In this document: positions 25,901 through 39,906 of the stretch, one piece after another
Numbering within the stretch: the first letter of the stretch is position 1
Layout of the letters: every line of letters begins with the position of its first letter
Assembly (NCBI RefSeq): GCF_963678635.1
Contig: NC_087063.1
Coordinates: 16,251,006 to 16,315,005, forward strand
Reading direction: 5' to 3'
Length of the DNA stretch: 64,000 nt
From: Symsagittifera roscoffensis
Taxonomy: Eukaryota > Xenacoelomorpha > Acoela > Convolutidae
Notes under the pieces: model-generated
The model's database searches: none
The model's input: the letters and a program-made list of their open reading frames with translations, nothing else
What the model was told of the DNA's origin: nothing
Position numbers and translations under genes: made by a program

Positions 25901-28900
25901 TTTTTTCGGCGCGCGCTTCCCCCTCAAAGTTAGTATATATTGGCGCCGAGGGCACCTTTAGAAAAAACTTAGGGTCGGTCGGCCAAAAATGGATTTCTTG
26001 AAAAGTATCAAAGGGAGGACCCTTTGGTTCGGCAGGGAGTCAAATCGGCCTCTGTATTGGAGCCTTTCAGAATGTCTCAAGGTTTGTCAGATCAAAATTG
26101 CTGTCAAATACAGGAAGCCCTTCGAAAAAATTGGGAAACCAGAATTAAAAGCCAGAAAAATTGGGAACGCTACTGGCTTGATGGCTCAAGTGTTAGTCGA
26201 TTGAAATTTTTGTGCCGGGTTAAGGTAGCTTAGTTAAAATCGAAACTATTATTCGTTGAGCAACCTGCGCAAATCAGACCAAGCCACAAAAACATTGTTA
26301 TGACATGGCAGTTTTTGATTACGAAAGGATTTGTTCTGAATGCACAACTTATTTGTTAACTTATAACTTCTTTACTTCTCTCGGCTAAAATAAATGAAAA
26401 ACTAAACAAGTATATCGTTAGTGAAAAACTAAACAAGTATTAGTATTTTTTTTGCAACTTCCCAGAAAGATGCGGATACGCATGTTTGAACAATTCTCGA
26501 ACCTTAAGTGCTTTGTTAAGTTTTTTCTTCAAATTGATAGTTTTTTGTGCTTATTTTTGGATTTGTTTATCCTCGGCATCATGGAGTTTTCAGAAGCTTA
26601 CAATAAAATCAAAATCACGGTTGAAAAATTTTTAAATTTTATGTATTTATTACTCGACCGTAAGCAACATGACATGTCTTTGTTGCAATTTTGGTGCTCT
26701 CTGCTACTTTAAAATTATGATTCTGCCAATAAATAGCATTTTGAAAACATAGCCAACAGACAGACAAATGTAAAAGAGTCAATGAAAGCAATTAAATAGA
26801 ACTTAAAATACCGACTGATTTTCTGAACAAACACAACTCTCGAATTTCAAAGAAAAAATAAATGCCCTTAACGCTCTTTCAATTTCAAAAACATTTTATG
26901 ATTAGAACTTTTTCAATAAAATTGACCCAATTTGAGAAAACTGGACCAAGGTACTTTTTTAATTTTGCTGGAAAATCTGATAATTATATTCCATTTTTAA
27001 AATCAAAAGTCAAACCGCGAAAAATTTAATTTAAGCCTGATTAAATTGTAAGATTTTTCTTGACAAAAAACGGAGAAAAAAAATCATCGCGACCTATATA
27101 AAGGTCTGAACTACGGCCAAGTTCTCTTAACAAATTGAGCATATCTGTCAACTGTTGTTTGTGAGAACTCAATTTAATAAAAACATCAAAAATTGCCTGA
27201 CATGGTTCTTGATCATATGCCAAAATTATGATAATAGCCATTTATTACCAACCATCTACTGTTTTTCAGACAAACTCGCAAAATGTGAAGGAACTATTGC
27301 GTAAGATCTGTTTTTTTTGCAGATGATTTAACTGATTCTAACGAAGCTTGTTGGGGACTCAAGTAGGATATTGTATAGAAAATCGATTAGCCGCGACTCG
27401 GATTTATAAAAAATACCCAAAAACTCCTCAGTGTCGAAAAAGCTGATATGATTTTTTTTTCAGAGCAAAGTTTTTCACATGGCTTTTCCCCACAAACTAC
27501 CAGTACAAAAAAGAAACATTTTACAGAAAGTTTCATATAAACAACTAGCATGCTTAAAATTGATTTGGAAGGCTTCTGAGGCAAATTAAATCACATCCTA
27601 CGCGTTGATAGCACAGAGAATATCGCGTGTTCTTATACCAAAGTGGTTAAACTGGCAATTTTCAAAGCCTCATAACTTTGCGAAGTATGCTCACAGAAAA
27701 AATCTCTTTCAATTTGGGCTCAAAACATCAATATCTCAAAGCGGATATTTAAAATTCTGTAAAATATTTTTGTAGTTTAAACTATCGTTATAAATTGAAA
27801 AAAAAGGGGAAACAACTTTATAACTTTTTATCAAATTGTTCGTCATCTTTTCATCCAACAGGTATTTTGATTGGCTTTAAAATGCAGTCGAAACATTCAG
27901 GGCTTTACCGTGATATACGATAAGAGCAGTCTTGTTTGTATTGAATGATCTAAGTATGAAAATGATCTAAGAATAACTCTTATAAACATTTTATTTAAAA
28001 AAAACTTCCCGTCAAGCGAAAAACTTACTGTCAGCCATAAATAAAATCAAAGGAAAGCGTAATCGGTGACATGAACGTTTCAGGTAGGTCTGAAACCAAC
28101 AAACCCGCATTTTCAAAAAGTCGACACCTAGGTCTTGTATTGTGCTTTTGAAAAAGTGAACATAAAGTTAAGGACAATTTTATGCGGGAAAAAAGAGATG
28201 TGGTTCAATAAAAAATTGGGTAAATTTCCCCGCAAGTCTTAATTAAATTAAGTTAACTCTATATAGAACTATACTGCGGTTTCTAGGAAGTCGAAACCTC
28301 GATCCGGGTTATAGCATGATCCATACTTTTTCATTTTTGGGATGCTCAATTAATGCATCTTGTTTAACTATTGCTACCGCGAATCTGAAATTTTGTCTTT
28401 TATCTTACCCAGCCTTCGTATTCAAATAAACTGTCCCAGCTGGTAGTGTTTTCCTCCGGCGAAGACCACAGACCACTATATGGAGATTTCGATGTATTGT
28501 TGTTGTTGCCCGGGACGGGATAGGCAGTTGCATTGTCTAGGGGGGTGGGGTTAGTTGATGAGTAATATGTGCCCCCCTGACAACTGTCCATGTCGTTTGT
28601 GTTGTACATGGTTGTCGAAACTGTGGACTAAAATAAAAACGAATCAACTGAAATCCAGTGCTATAGGAGGTGTGGATCTACTTAACAAACCCCCCCCCCC
28701 CCCCCCCCCTGTGGCACTTACTTAAGAATCTCCACCCCTATAAATCAATACAGTAAATTAGCACTGAGCTTTCTAATTTTGCTGCATTCTGATTGAGAAT
28801 TCGAATTTTGCTGCCTTCTGATTGGTCAAAAAATTGACTATTTTGATCAAATTAACAATCTCCCCCTTTTCTTGAAAGGGGTGGAGATTGTTAAGTAGAT

Positions 28901-31900
28901 CCGAAGGTACCTTTATTTGAAATGGAAACACGCAAATAAATTGCAATTTTTATGATCAAAGATGTTCAAAACTGCCATTGCACCTTAAGATCAATCCTTC
29001 TTAATTTTCAGCAGTTTCTGATAGTTCTTTACAATTTTGCTGTTCGATAGTGGAATTTGCCTTCCTTTGAACGATAGAAATGCACTGATAGAAAACCACC
29101 GAAACTTGGAAGTGAAATATTTTTTTTTCTACCTTTAATCTGAGGAAGTCGATACTTTCAATGATATATAAGTTTTGTTTGTTAAGTTTTGTTTTGCAAA
29201 AATTGACTGTATAAAAATTCAGCTCCTTGGGTAGACGGAACAACAAGCGACAGATTTTAAAAAAGCACCGTCAGTTAGCGCCGCTGCGTGTAAATTTGGC
29301 ACGACTGATTTAAAAAGGCAGTAATCTGTGTTTGCCGCTTAATCTACTTTTACGAAATGTCGCCTGTTACGACGATTCGCCTATCATATTTTGTCGCTTA
29401 TTGCGAAATGTCCCTTTTTCTCCCGAGCGTAAAAATTTGGTAAGTTTCATCGAAAGAGAGAACAACAAGCAAAGTTGAAAAAAGCATCGTCAGTTAGCGC
29501 CGCTGCGTGTAAATTTGGCACGACTGATATAAAATGCAGTTATCTGTGTTGGCCGCTTAATCCACTGTAACGAAATGTCGCCTGTTCGAAAAATATGACC
29601 TAGCCAAGTCTTAGTCTTAAACGTCCGTAAATCTAAAGGCTAAAATTGAAAATGTCGGTTATTCATGTTTTCTTGTGCTGATTGCTTCTGCACTTTTGTT
29701 TACCGAAATCGCAATTCGCGTCTTCTTAGAGGAAGAATTTGAATTAATTAATTTGAAAATTTTTTTTAAAAATCACAAGTCAAACCGCGAAAAATCAAAA
29801 TTGAGCGTGAACAAATTTTAGGATTTTTCCTGAAAAAAAAAACAAAAATGATCTTGGTCCACCTAATTTTAAAAGATGGACCAAAAACCTACCCTATTTT
29901 ACCTCATCCCCAACAAGAGGTAATTTTTGTTTGCAAACGCCAGTCTTTTAAACGCAATTGATGACTGAAGGTCGCTTGAAAATTTGCGCACGTAACTTAA
30001 TCAAATTTTTGCTTCTGGTTAACTATTTCCAGTAATAACCACTTAGACACTAAAAAGCTTTTTTATCGGCGTCCAAAATAGCTTAAAAAATTCATTTTTT
30101 GCAACTTCGCTCGCATGCCTCTAGTGTGATTCTGGTGTGGAATAGATGCCCCTCCCTGTAGAACTCCTCCTTGAACATGCTGGCCAGAGACATGGCCTCA
30201 GTTGGCAGGTATCTGAACACTGCCTTGTCCCTCTGCAACACCCCCTGCAGAGTGTCCAGTGCCTCCAGAGGGAGCCCATTTTTGCTCAGCACCTCACACT
30301 CGGTCAGACTGGAATAGGGTAGAAACATAAATTCAGTTAAAAAAAGAAGCAAATTGAACTGAAAAGCAAATATCTTGGATTCATGTTTAGGTTATTACTT
30401 CAGGTTATTATTTCACGTTAAATGCGCTGACCAAAAAGAAGTCATTTAAATTTTCATTGGATCTACTTAACAAAACCCCCCCCCCCCTGTGGCACTTACT
30501 TAAGAATCTCCACCCCTATAAATAAATACAGTAAATTAGCACTGAGCTTTCTATTGAGATTGAGAATTCTAATTTTTCTGCATTCTGATTGGTCGAAAAT
30601 CGACCATTTTGATCTACTTAACAATCCCCCCTTTCTAAAAGGGGTGGAGATTGTTAAGTAGATCCTTGTCATTTCATGTTAATACCATGTTATTAAAAAA
30701 ACTAGTTTTGAATTTTGTGCCGAAATAGGTCTTTTTAGCTTTCTGAGAGCGATGGCAAAACAATTTTGTTGGCCTAAAAAAAGATCGTTGACCTAAAAAA
30801 AAAGAAATTTCGCTGGGAAATTAACCCCCCTCCTAACAAAAATTCAAAAACTGTCCTGATTGATTATGTTGACAGAGGTAAATTATCCCCTCTGTGCAAA
30901 GCAATCATTTGAAGTGAGTAAATTGAGACCATTAGTCGCAAAATAAACATTTTCGGCGCAAAACAATCATTTGCAGTCCCAAAATGAGGCCATTAGATGG
31001 CAAATTGTCAACTATAAAAATAATATAGGAACCGATTTGTCCACATTAAGTGAACAGGATGCGCATATGAGCTGTTCAACTCTTTGAGGAGAGCATTGCT
31101 TGACTCCTCGGGTAAAAAAGGTTTTTTGTTATTATACTGGATGGATAAATCTTGTCTCTCTCAAACAATACCAACACGAGCGCTGTCAATCTTACCAAAT
31201 GTTTCATAATCTCCTCCCCAGCAATGAGATTGAAAAATGCACAAGCTCAGAATAAGTTTCACTGCCTATGAATTTAAGATTAAACAAGACTGCTCGTATC
31301 AGGGCGAAGCCCTGAATAGTCCGACTGCCTTTTAAGACTTTTGGAGCAGTAGAAACAATAAAAAGTTAAATGTAAAAAAAAAATGAAAAAATTTTTTTTT
31401 TCTAAAATTTGAAGTCTTTTATGAAAATCATCCCCCCCCCACAAGCCATATGAAGTACAAAAGGATAGATTTCGTTCCTTGTAACAAATCAATTAGGACA
31501 AATAAGCTTCTTTCAACCAATTTGGAACGATTTCTAAGACGGATTAACTCTCCGCTTACGCGTTAATAGCGCGAAATATATGGCGCTTTAATTGTCCCAA
31601 ATTGGCCAAAATGCCAATCTTTAAACCCCCATAACTTTACGAAAAATGATCACAGGTGAAATATCTTATCAAATTTGAGCTCAAGACAACAATACCTTTC
31701 GAATGATATAAAAAAATTCCGTCAAAAATGGCTAGTTAAAAAGTCGAAATTTGTCTGAAGAAAAAAAAACCCACCCCGAGCACAAATATTCCGTTACATT
31801 CGTATCGAAAGTCGGAACAAAAAGGTGAAAACTATTGAGTTTAGCAAAAGTGTAGTCACAAGTTTAACAAACGAAACAAGGAAGTAAAACTGAGCTTACA

Positions 31901-34900
31901 TGGTTTCGGTCAAAATTTAATTTAGGACATTTTATACACAGTGGAAAGGACAAACAAACTAGGAGAGCTGTTCTATTCATAAAAGAAATCAGTTTTTTTA
32001 ACCCCTGTTTAATATCTACCTGCTTTTTTTCCGGACCGAGTGTTGCTTCACTCGCAGACAACAACCTAGGATCATAGCGGGTCTCGAACAACTGACCCGG
32101 GTTGACCATCCTACAAAAAAAATCCCCTATCTTAGAACTTTTTATAAAATTTTAGGAAATTTCAATGCTCTTATACGAAAAGTTTTAAGATACTTTGTCC
32201 AAAAATTCAAAAAATCACTAAAATAATTTTGAATGAGTTTCTATATCGTAATAACAGATAAAAATCAATTATAAGTAAGTTTTTTTTTTCAATTTATATT
32301 TAAAAGTTTAAATTCCGAAACGAGAAATTTGAATTTTTGTAACGAATCTTTTAACTATAGGTAATTAGCGGTTGAAAATTATTTTGGAGACGATAAAAAT
32401 TCATTTTCGACGAATATGTCATATAGATGCGATTGTGCTGTATGTGGGGTTCAGGTATATATACAAAATATCTAGGAATCAGCAAAAATAAACCTTATAA
32501 AGTTAGGGGGTTTCGTTTCTGTAATTGTATTCTGCGTCAGCGGAGAAACTTTAAAATGGTCATAGCAAAAAAATTTGAAAAAGAACATCCACAAAAAATT
32601 GAAAAAAAAATTTGTAAGAAAAGTTCCTCTCTTACAACTTTCTTGTAAGAGAAGAGTCACTACCTTACAACTTTCTTATTAGAAAGAGTCCCTATCTTGT
32701 AACATTCTTAGAGACTAGTTTTGTGAGAAATTTTAAGATTATTATAAGAATAAATCTACGATAGCGACTTTTGGTCTACCGGGGGACATTTCGACTGAGA
32801 GGTAAGAGCTGCTTCTCATTAGTCCATGTGAGATTTGAATTTTTGTTATTTTTTGAGAATAATTATTGTCTGCAAGCAAAACCTCCAAACCACAGGCAAT
32901 ATAATTATTAAGAACCAAAAAAGGTAATAAAGCAATGTCCAAAAAGTGAACAAAAAAGAAACAGAACATGGAATTTTTTCCAAAATTGATCAGGACGACC
33001 ACAAAAATTTATTACTCAATCAAAAATTGAGTTAAAAAAGTTTTGCGTCGAAAAATTGACCCACTCTAATTTCAAAAATATTCTGTATCTTGTACTCAAA
33101 AGATAGCTCTAAGTATCTTTTTTGCCAAAAGTACCCAAATTTTTTTAAAAAACGCCAAATTATTTATCATTTTACACAGATTTCTTTAAATTAGAAAACG
33201 AAACAGATGAGAGTTATTTTGAGATCAGTGCTTAGACAAAATTTTCATTTGACTTCTTCACAATGTTGCTAACAATTTTTTTATAAAGAAGGCGGCAACA
33301 GGTAGCAAGGTATTGCGTGACCGTCAAATAAGGCGACAACTAATTTTGATGGACTTCTAGACCACAAAGTACCTTTATGACAATTAATTACGCGAAAAGA
33401 TTGTTCCAACTAGCGAACTACATTTCTGAGAAATACAAAACGCGAAATGATTGTTTTAAATAAGTTTCCGAGAAATAAAAAACGGATAAACACAACAAAT
33501 GAGAAAATAACTCGGCTAAAATTCTCGTAATTAGGCGGTTCGTTATCTGTAAAAACTTATTGGGGTGGGGCTAGTCTTTGTAGTGATTTTGGATCCTAAT
33601 ACAGTTTTGTTATTAAATACCTTGTAGTCTTAATGTCCTGTCGCCGTATTTGTCTAGCACCAATGTATTGGCACGAAGCGTACGCTTACTCAGGTTCGCT
33701 TACATTCAGCACGAGAGGAATACTGTTTTTGAATCAGTGTTTGCCTCTTAATGTACTGTTAAGAATTGTCGCTTGTTACGAATTGTCGCTTGTTACGAAC
33801 TGTCGCTTGTTACGAATTTCCGCCTGTAACAATTTTTTGTCTCCGGGATATTCAGGCGTAAAGGTTAGTTTTATCTTTTATTGCAAACTTAGTTTTATAT
33901 TTTCAATTTTTTTTGGTTCATGTAAATTAACCCAAGGCTAAATTGAGTTTACATGTTTGCAAAAAAAATTTTATACAAAGCATTTGACCTACAGAAATAA
34001 CAGGTGGTCAATCTAATCAAAGTAAATTTGAAGCAGGCCAGAAGATCTTATAACCTACCCGCACTGGAGTTCCATGGATAATAATCGATTATACTGTCAT
34101 TTTATAGTCAGTATTTATAAAATTACAAAAATTATCGATTATAATCCATCAAAAATGGATTTTAATCCATTATTTTTTTATCAATATAATCCATTATAAT
34201 CGATTATAATCTATTAAAAATGGATTATATTTCTTATATTTTTTATGCCAATATAATCCCTTATATTCGGTTATAATCAATTATAATGGATTTTTTCGAG
34301 ATGTTAGTCTTGAAACTTACAATTTTTTTCAAATTTATCACATTTCCTGTTTAGTGTAATTGCTACGTATTAGGTTTCAAAACGTTACATTTCACTTTTC
34401 AATTTTTATAATTTTTGTCTTATATACCTCGTTTAACCCCGCCCCCCCCCCGTTTACCTCCCTAATTACACCGCCAACCCCCCTCCCGTCTACCCATCTC
34501 TTCCCCAGTTTAATCACCCCCTTCCACAGTTTACCCCTCCTCAATTTACCCACCATTTTAGTGGGGGAGGGGGTTTGGGCAAATGCGAACGGATGGGGGA
34601 GGGGCAAAGCGGGGGGGGGGGGGTTAATTCAAGAAGGTTTAGATTGCGAGTAGGCCGTAAGTAAAGCAGATATGTTGCAAGTTTTGCAAATGATTTTGCA
34701 AAAAAATGTATAGAATTATACTGGATTTTAAATGGATTATAATCCATTATAATGGATTTTAAATGACAACATTTTAGACAACAATTTTACATTATAACCG
34801 ATTATTATCCATGGAGCTCCGGTGCGGGTATGCTTTCAAAGTTCAAAACGCTACTCTTTTTGTATCTATTCTTACAGCTGTATTTCAATAAACTTTGATG

Positions 34901-37900
34901 AATTTATCTTTTTCGTTATCTTCTTGTTATATGACGATAAAACTCCGCCTTCTCATATAAAAATTGATCCGCCCCTGCTTATGGAGGAATGAATTAATTT
35001 AGTAAGAAAGTTTGGCATAGAACTGGACACTAGATTAGTTCTTTAAGCCCTTCTCAGAACTAATTTAGACCGTAATCGAAAGAGTTCAAAACCTGCATAA
35101 ATTATCACTGAATCAAATGCGACAATCGTCGAGAGCAAATTAGCATTCTTGAAGATTAAGCCTTCCCTATTTATCCCTTGCATAAATGACGGTGTCATTG
35201 TCAAGTCAAAATCTGTCAAAAGAGTACTATTTTAAACATCCAGTTTTGGCTGATGAACCCACCTAAATTTGAATTTTTCAGAAAGCGCCTTTAGTGAAAT
35301 CCTAGATACCCCCACTCAGAAATCTTATATCTGCCCCTTCTATGGGCGGTGCTTTAGCCCCCCCTTCCCCCTCCACTTTTGTAATCTGTGTTTGCCGCTT
35401 AATTCAAATTCTTCTTCTAGGAAGACGCGAATTGCTTCCTCCGAGAATTGTTCCTCTAAGAAGACGCGAACTATCCCTTACATAAGTGACACCGTCACTT
35501 ATGTCTGGGATAACAAGGGAAAGCTTATGCTTCAAAAATGCAGTAATCTCTACTGTTACAAAATGTCGCCTGTTCGAAAAATATAACCTAGCCAACTCTT
35601 ATAACCTAGTTTTAAACGTCCGTAAATCTAAAGGCTAGAATTGAATTTGTCGGTCATTCACGTTTTTCTTGTGCTGATTGCTTTTGCACTTTCTTTTACC
35701 GAAATCGCAATTCGCGTCTTCTTAGAGGAAGAATTTGAATTAACTAATTTGAAAGAAATTTTTAGAAAATCAAACGTCAAACCGCGAAAAATCATTTTTG
35801 AGCGTAGCTAAATTTCAAGAATTTTGCCTGAAAAAAAATCGCAAGAACAAAATAAAAGATAAATCACTTCGTTTATTAATACTTGATCAAAAATAAATAG
35901 ATTCAGAAGAATGTATACCTGCTCTGCCATCCAACAGATTTCTGTTTATTATACAACAGACAAATTTGTGCTTCCCGATTTCCCTTATCCCCTACAAGAG
36001 GCGAGCAAAGAGCTATATCAGTTTTGTGTAAAAAATATAGATCATATGGCGTAATGATTTTGCTAAAATTTACAATCTCCTCGTAATAATTTTTTTCCTA
36101 ACTTTTTGTTAAAAAATTTCTATAAAATCCAGTGGCTCAGAAGTTTTTCTAGGGGGTAGTTTTTCTGAAAATTTTGCGGACATTTTTTTCTAGGTCGACT
36201 AATTTGATCTTCCGAGCTTCCCAAAAATACTATGATGACCCTATTTTGTCCAAAGTTTTCTGCGCCGCAAGCCTTAAGACAAATTTTGAGTTTGGTCATT
36301 CAAAAATGGATGTCGTAAAGTTGTTATACCCAAGGCGGACCCTTTGGAAAAATTTTGCAACCAGAATTCAATAACATCGAAGCAACATTGATTTCGGCGC
36401 ATTAGTACAATGGCTAAAAAAACTGGTGTAATTGACCCTTATTTTGTCCTCTTAACCGAAAAAAGGAAGAGTAATTGAGCCAAAAACGGAAACTCCGGAT
36501 GCTGAAGTTGTCCCAATCGTTTCCTTTTGGCTCAAATATTCAACATTTGACGCCATCGAAGTAAACGTCAAACGAGGATTCGTTGCGTGACAATTTGGCA
36601 TCCGTCGAACAGGCCAATGCGACCGTTAATGGCATCTAAATGGTCGCTTTTCGCTTTTATAGAGTTCGCATTGGTATAATAACCCTAATGTAAGCGAATA
36701 AGTTTATCTGACTGGAGATTGAGCCATTAATTGATTTTATAAAAGGTATCATAATGTTATAACCGCAAAAAAGTAATCTAACATTCTAATCGGATTCGAT
36801 ACAAAGTGTTCACAAGGGTTGAAAGCTTAAAAAAGTTCAAAAAAGTTTATAGAACACCTAACTAATTGAGGGTTCTGTAACATTCAAAACCCGCTTTGCT
36901 GTTTAATGTGATCTGTACATGACTTTATCTTATAATAATTGAAAAATTTCTCAAATTCAGATTCAAGTTGGAATAAATTTAAGAACCTGTTTTTGGTTTC
37001 GTTGAAGCTGCCCAGAATATAGAAAGGGTGAAGGACGTTTTCTTTGGGTGCCAACACCCGCATGTAGATAGCGTCCTGCTCCACCCATGTGGAGGGACCC
37101 CTCACTATGATCAGACTGATGGTCAGATTTTCCCTAAACATAATTTATTAACAAAAAATTAGTAATTATTATAACTGAAATCAGTTAGAAATGCAGAAAT
37201 GCAGATGTGTCTTTCGGGATTTGTTTGAAAAATGACCTTATTGATTAAAAATATTATATTTTTTGCATATTTTTTGAAGTATTCAAACATAAGTAGTCTG
37301 TCAATTGGCAATCTAAGTATTCGGTCATCGCCTCAGACAGTAGGGTGCATCCAGGATTTTCTCGCGTGGGGTGGGGTGGGGGTGGGAGTTGGTCGGTTTT
37401 AAAAAAATTGAAAATCTTATCTACCTTTTTTTGGTCAACCAAATTGATTTTCTAATCGATCCCAGAAAACTAAAAACAAAACTTTCAGTGCCGCAAGCAA
37501 ATTTTTGAAAAAATAGGTCAAAAATGCCGTTTTTGGGCACTTTTTGAAATTGCTTTAACCAAAAAGTTGCGTCCCCCCCCCTAAATCTGCCCCTGGCCTA
37601 AGACAATTTTGAAACTATGATTGATTAGAATACGAGTCAGCCACTAAGGCCTTTGGTAATGAGAATGGTCCGTATCTTTCAAGCTGTTGGATGATGGGAA
37701 ACAAGCCATTAAAAAGAGGTCAATGACAATAGAGAGTTTTTTTGGTTGAATAAGCGGAAAATAACTTTGTGCAGCACATACCAATGGAGATGAAACATTC
37801 ATTCAGATGAACGGACATTCATTCAAGGGCACCAAAAAAAAATTCAGAGGTGTGAGATACTTTATAAAGACCATCACCTTCTTTAAAAAATGGGGTGTCC

Positions 37901-39861
37901 GTTGCGATTAGCATGAGTGGCTATTAGCATGCGATAGTTGTTTTTAATTGGATGTGCATTTAGATGAAGAACAAAATAGCTCAGATTTTCAAATAGCTTC
38001 GAAGACCATTGGATTTGTTAAGGAAAAAAAATCACTTTCGCCTAATTAAAAACTTGGCTAAGTGTGCGATGATAAAAATTGCTAATTTGAGTTAACAAAA
38101 TTTGAAACAGCAAGTTTTTAAACTATATGCTTTTACATGGGCATGCTAATCGACACTCATGCTAAAACGCCGGTTCCCTTAAAAATTTTTGTTTATTTAA
38201 CCCGGGTCTTTTCGGTTTTATCGGGAAGACCCGGCTCTTGTTACAGGTAATTCGACAAAAAATGCGCCGTTTGTTTCATTTCACGCTTTTAAAGTTTGTG
38301 CTGCAAAATATATTCATTGGGGGAGGCAACCGAGTAACCAATAAAACTTTTAACCCGATGAACTCTTTAATAGATAGGAACCCAACCCAGTTCATGACAT
38401 TTGGATTTTACTTTAAGCTTCGCATAAAATTGACGCGCTTCTGTCTTCTGAAACAAAGAGAAGAAAGGGGCTAAAGTTTGATTTATTTGAGTACATTGAT
38501 ACAACTGCGAGTTAAATAAATACCGAAGTTCGGGGACCCTCTGGTTGGTGAGGGGGTCGAATCCCTGGTGAGGGGATCGAATCCCCCTTCTTAAATCCAC
38601 CTCTGTACTGAACCATGATAAAATTAAATAAAGCAGAAGCTTGCCATGCCAAATGATAGATTGGCACCAATATTTAGAGCTCTACATTCATTAGAGCTGC
38701 CATCTAAATGGTAAGTGATTTTTCTAAAAATGACTTTGGTTTGGGATATTTAACATTTGTTTATTTAAACAGATTTTTTATTTTTCTGCGATAGTTTCAC
38801 GGTTTAATGCATGACTGACCTTGCGTTGCCAAAAGTGTGAAAATCAAGATGATTTCAATATCTTTTTTTAAATTGTTATGACGAACTTTATTAGTTCGAA
38901 AAAGGTTCAAATTGAAACTTGGAAATCATGAAACGGATCGAAGGCCTTCTTTATTATGAGCAACCAACCATACCATAACACAGCAATATGTTATTGTGCT
39001 TGATTTTCTGTAAAGATAACTGCGGCGTGCAAACGGTCATCGAGCAGACACCCTTATTTCATACTCGTTAGTAAGCAGACAAATTTGACAAAAACTCAAA
39101 TTTGATTGGCTGAAAAAAAAACATTAAACCACTTTTGCAACATTCGCACCATATTGTTTTTTTAACTTAAAATAATTTGAAATTTGATTTTTTTAACTCA
39201 GTTTATGTTTAGAAGTTATTTTAAATTGAATTAATAACTAAATTTCAAGAAATTGCCTTGGAATTACAGCTTTTGCTTGCCAAAACCAAATTATAGATAA
39301 AAAATTGAAAAAAATGTCTGCTTCCTGATTTGCTTATTAAATATATTGTCTGCTTACAACTAGTTAAACTGATAAGCAACCAATGAATTACCTGATATTG
39401 TGACTGTTGCCCCTGAAATTCAATTAATCAATTGACAAACGCGTAACTTAATGTAACCAATATTTCACAGGTATGTGTCATCAATTGGATTTGGAAGGAA
39501 GAATTGAAGAAAAGACGTATCTGATCAGCAAAACGTCGTCTCAAAAAATGTCAGCAAAGCGTCGTCTTCAGACTCCGTAAGACACGTCTTGAAATTGTTT
39601 TTAAATTTAATTTTGAAAACCAATTGTGATGTCATACCTCAACGTATGATCTTCTTATTCTGGAATCCGAATAGATGGATAAACTGATATTCTAATACGC
39701 AGCGAGATAAAACAACTGGCCTTAACCAACGTTTATTTTGGTCTGACCGTTCGTTCGGCCACCGTTCGTTCGGCCACCGTTCTGGAGAAGGTCTCTCAAG
39801 GTCGACCAACCGGCCGAATGTATGGTTATAACATAAATCATAAGCTACGCGTAGCATAAAT

Positions 39862-39906
<45 letters not shown>

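Larger units (their letters stand above)
24295..26836. repeat. Recent 1.27-kb tandem duplication carrying a hAT MITE
   Basis: Units 24295-25564 and 25565-26836 are almost identical. I saw only a G-run length change and a G/T difference at 24756/26028. The 71-89 codon frames within are repeat-derived, not genes. Confidence 0.95.

Noticed and set aside
24392-26712. Duplicated open frames of 69-89 codons on the plus strand
   Set aside because: They overlap the hAT MITE and its flank within a recent tandem duplication; no splice sites or coding composition support them.
34360-34747. Pro/Leu-rich frames on both strands
   Set aside because: They translate the C- and G-runs in the middle of the TA-flanked palindromic element.
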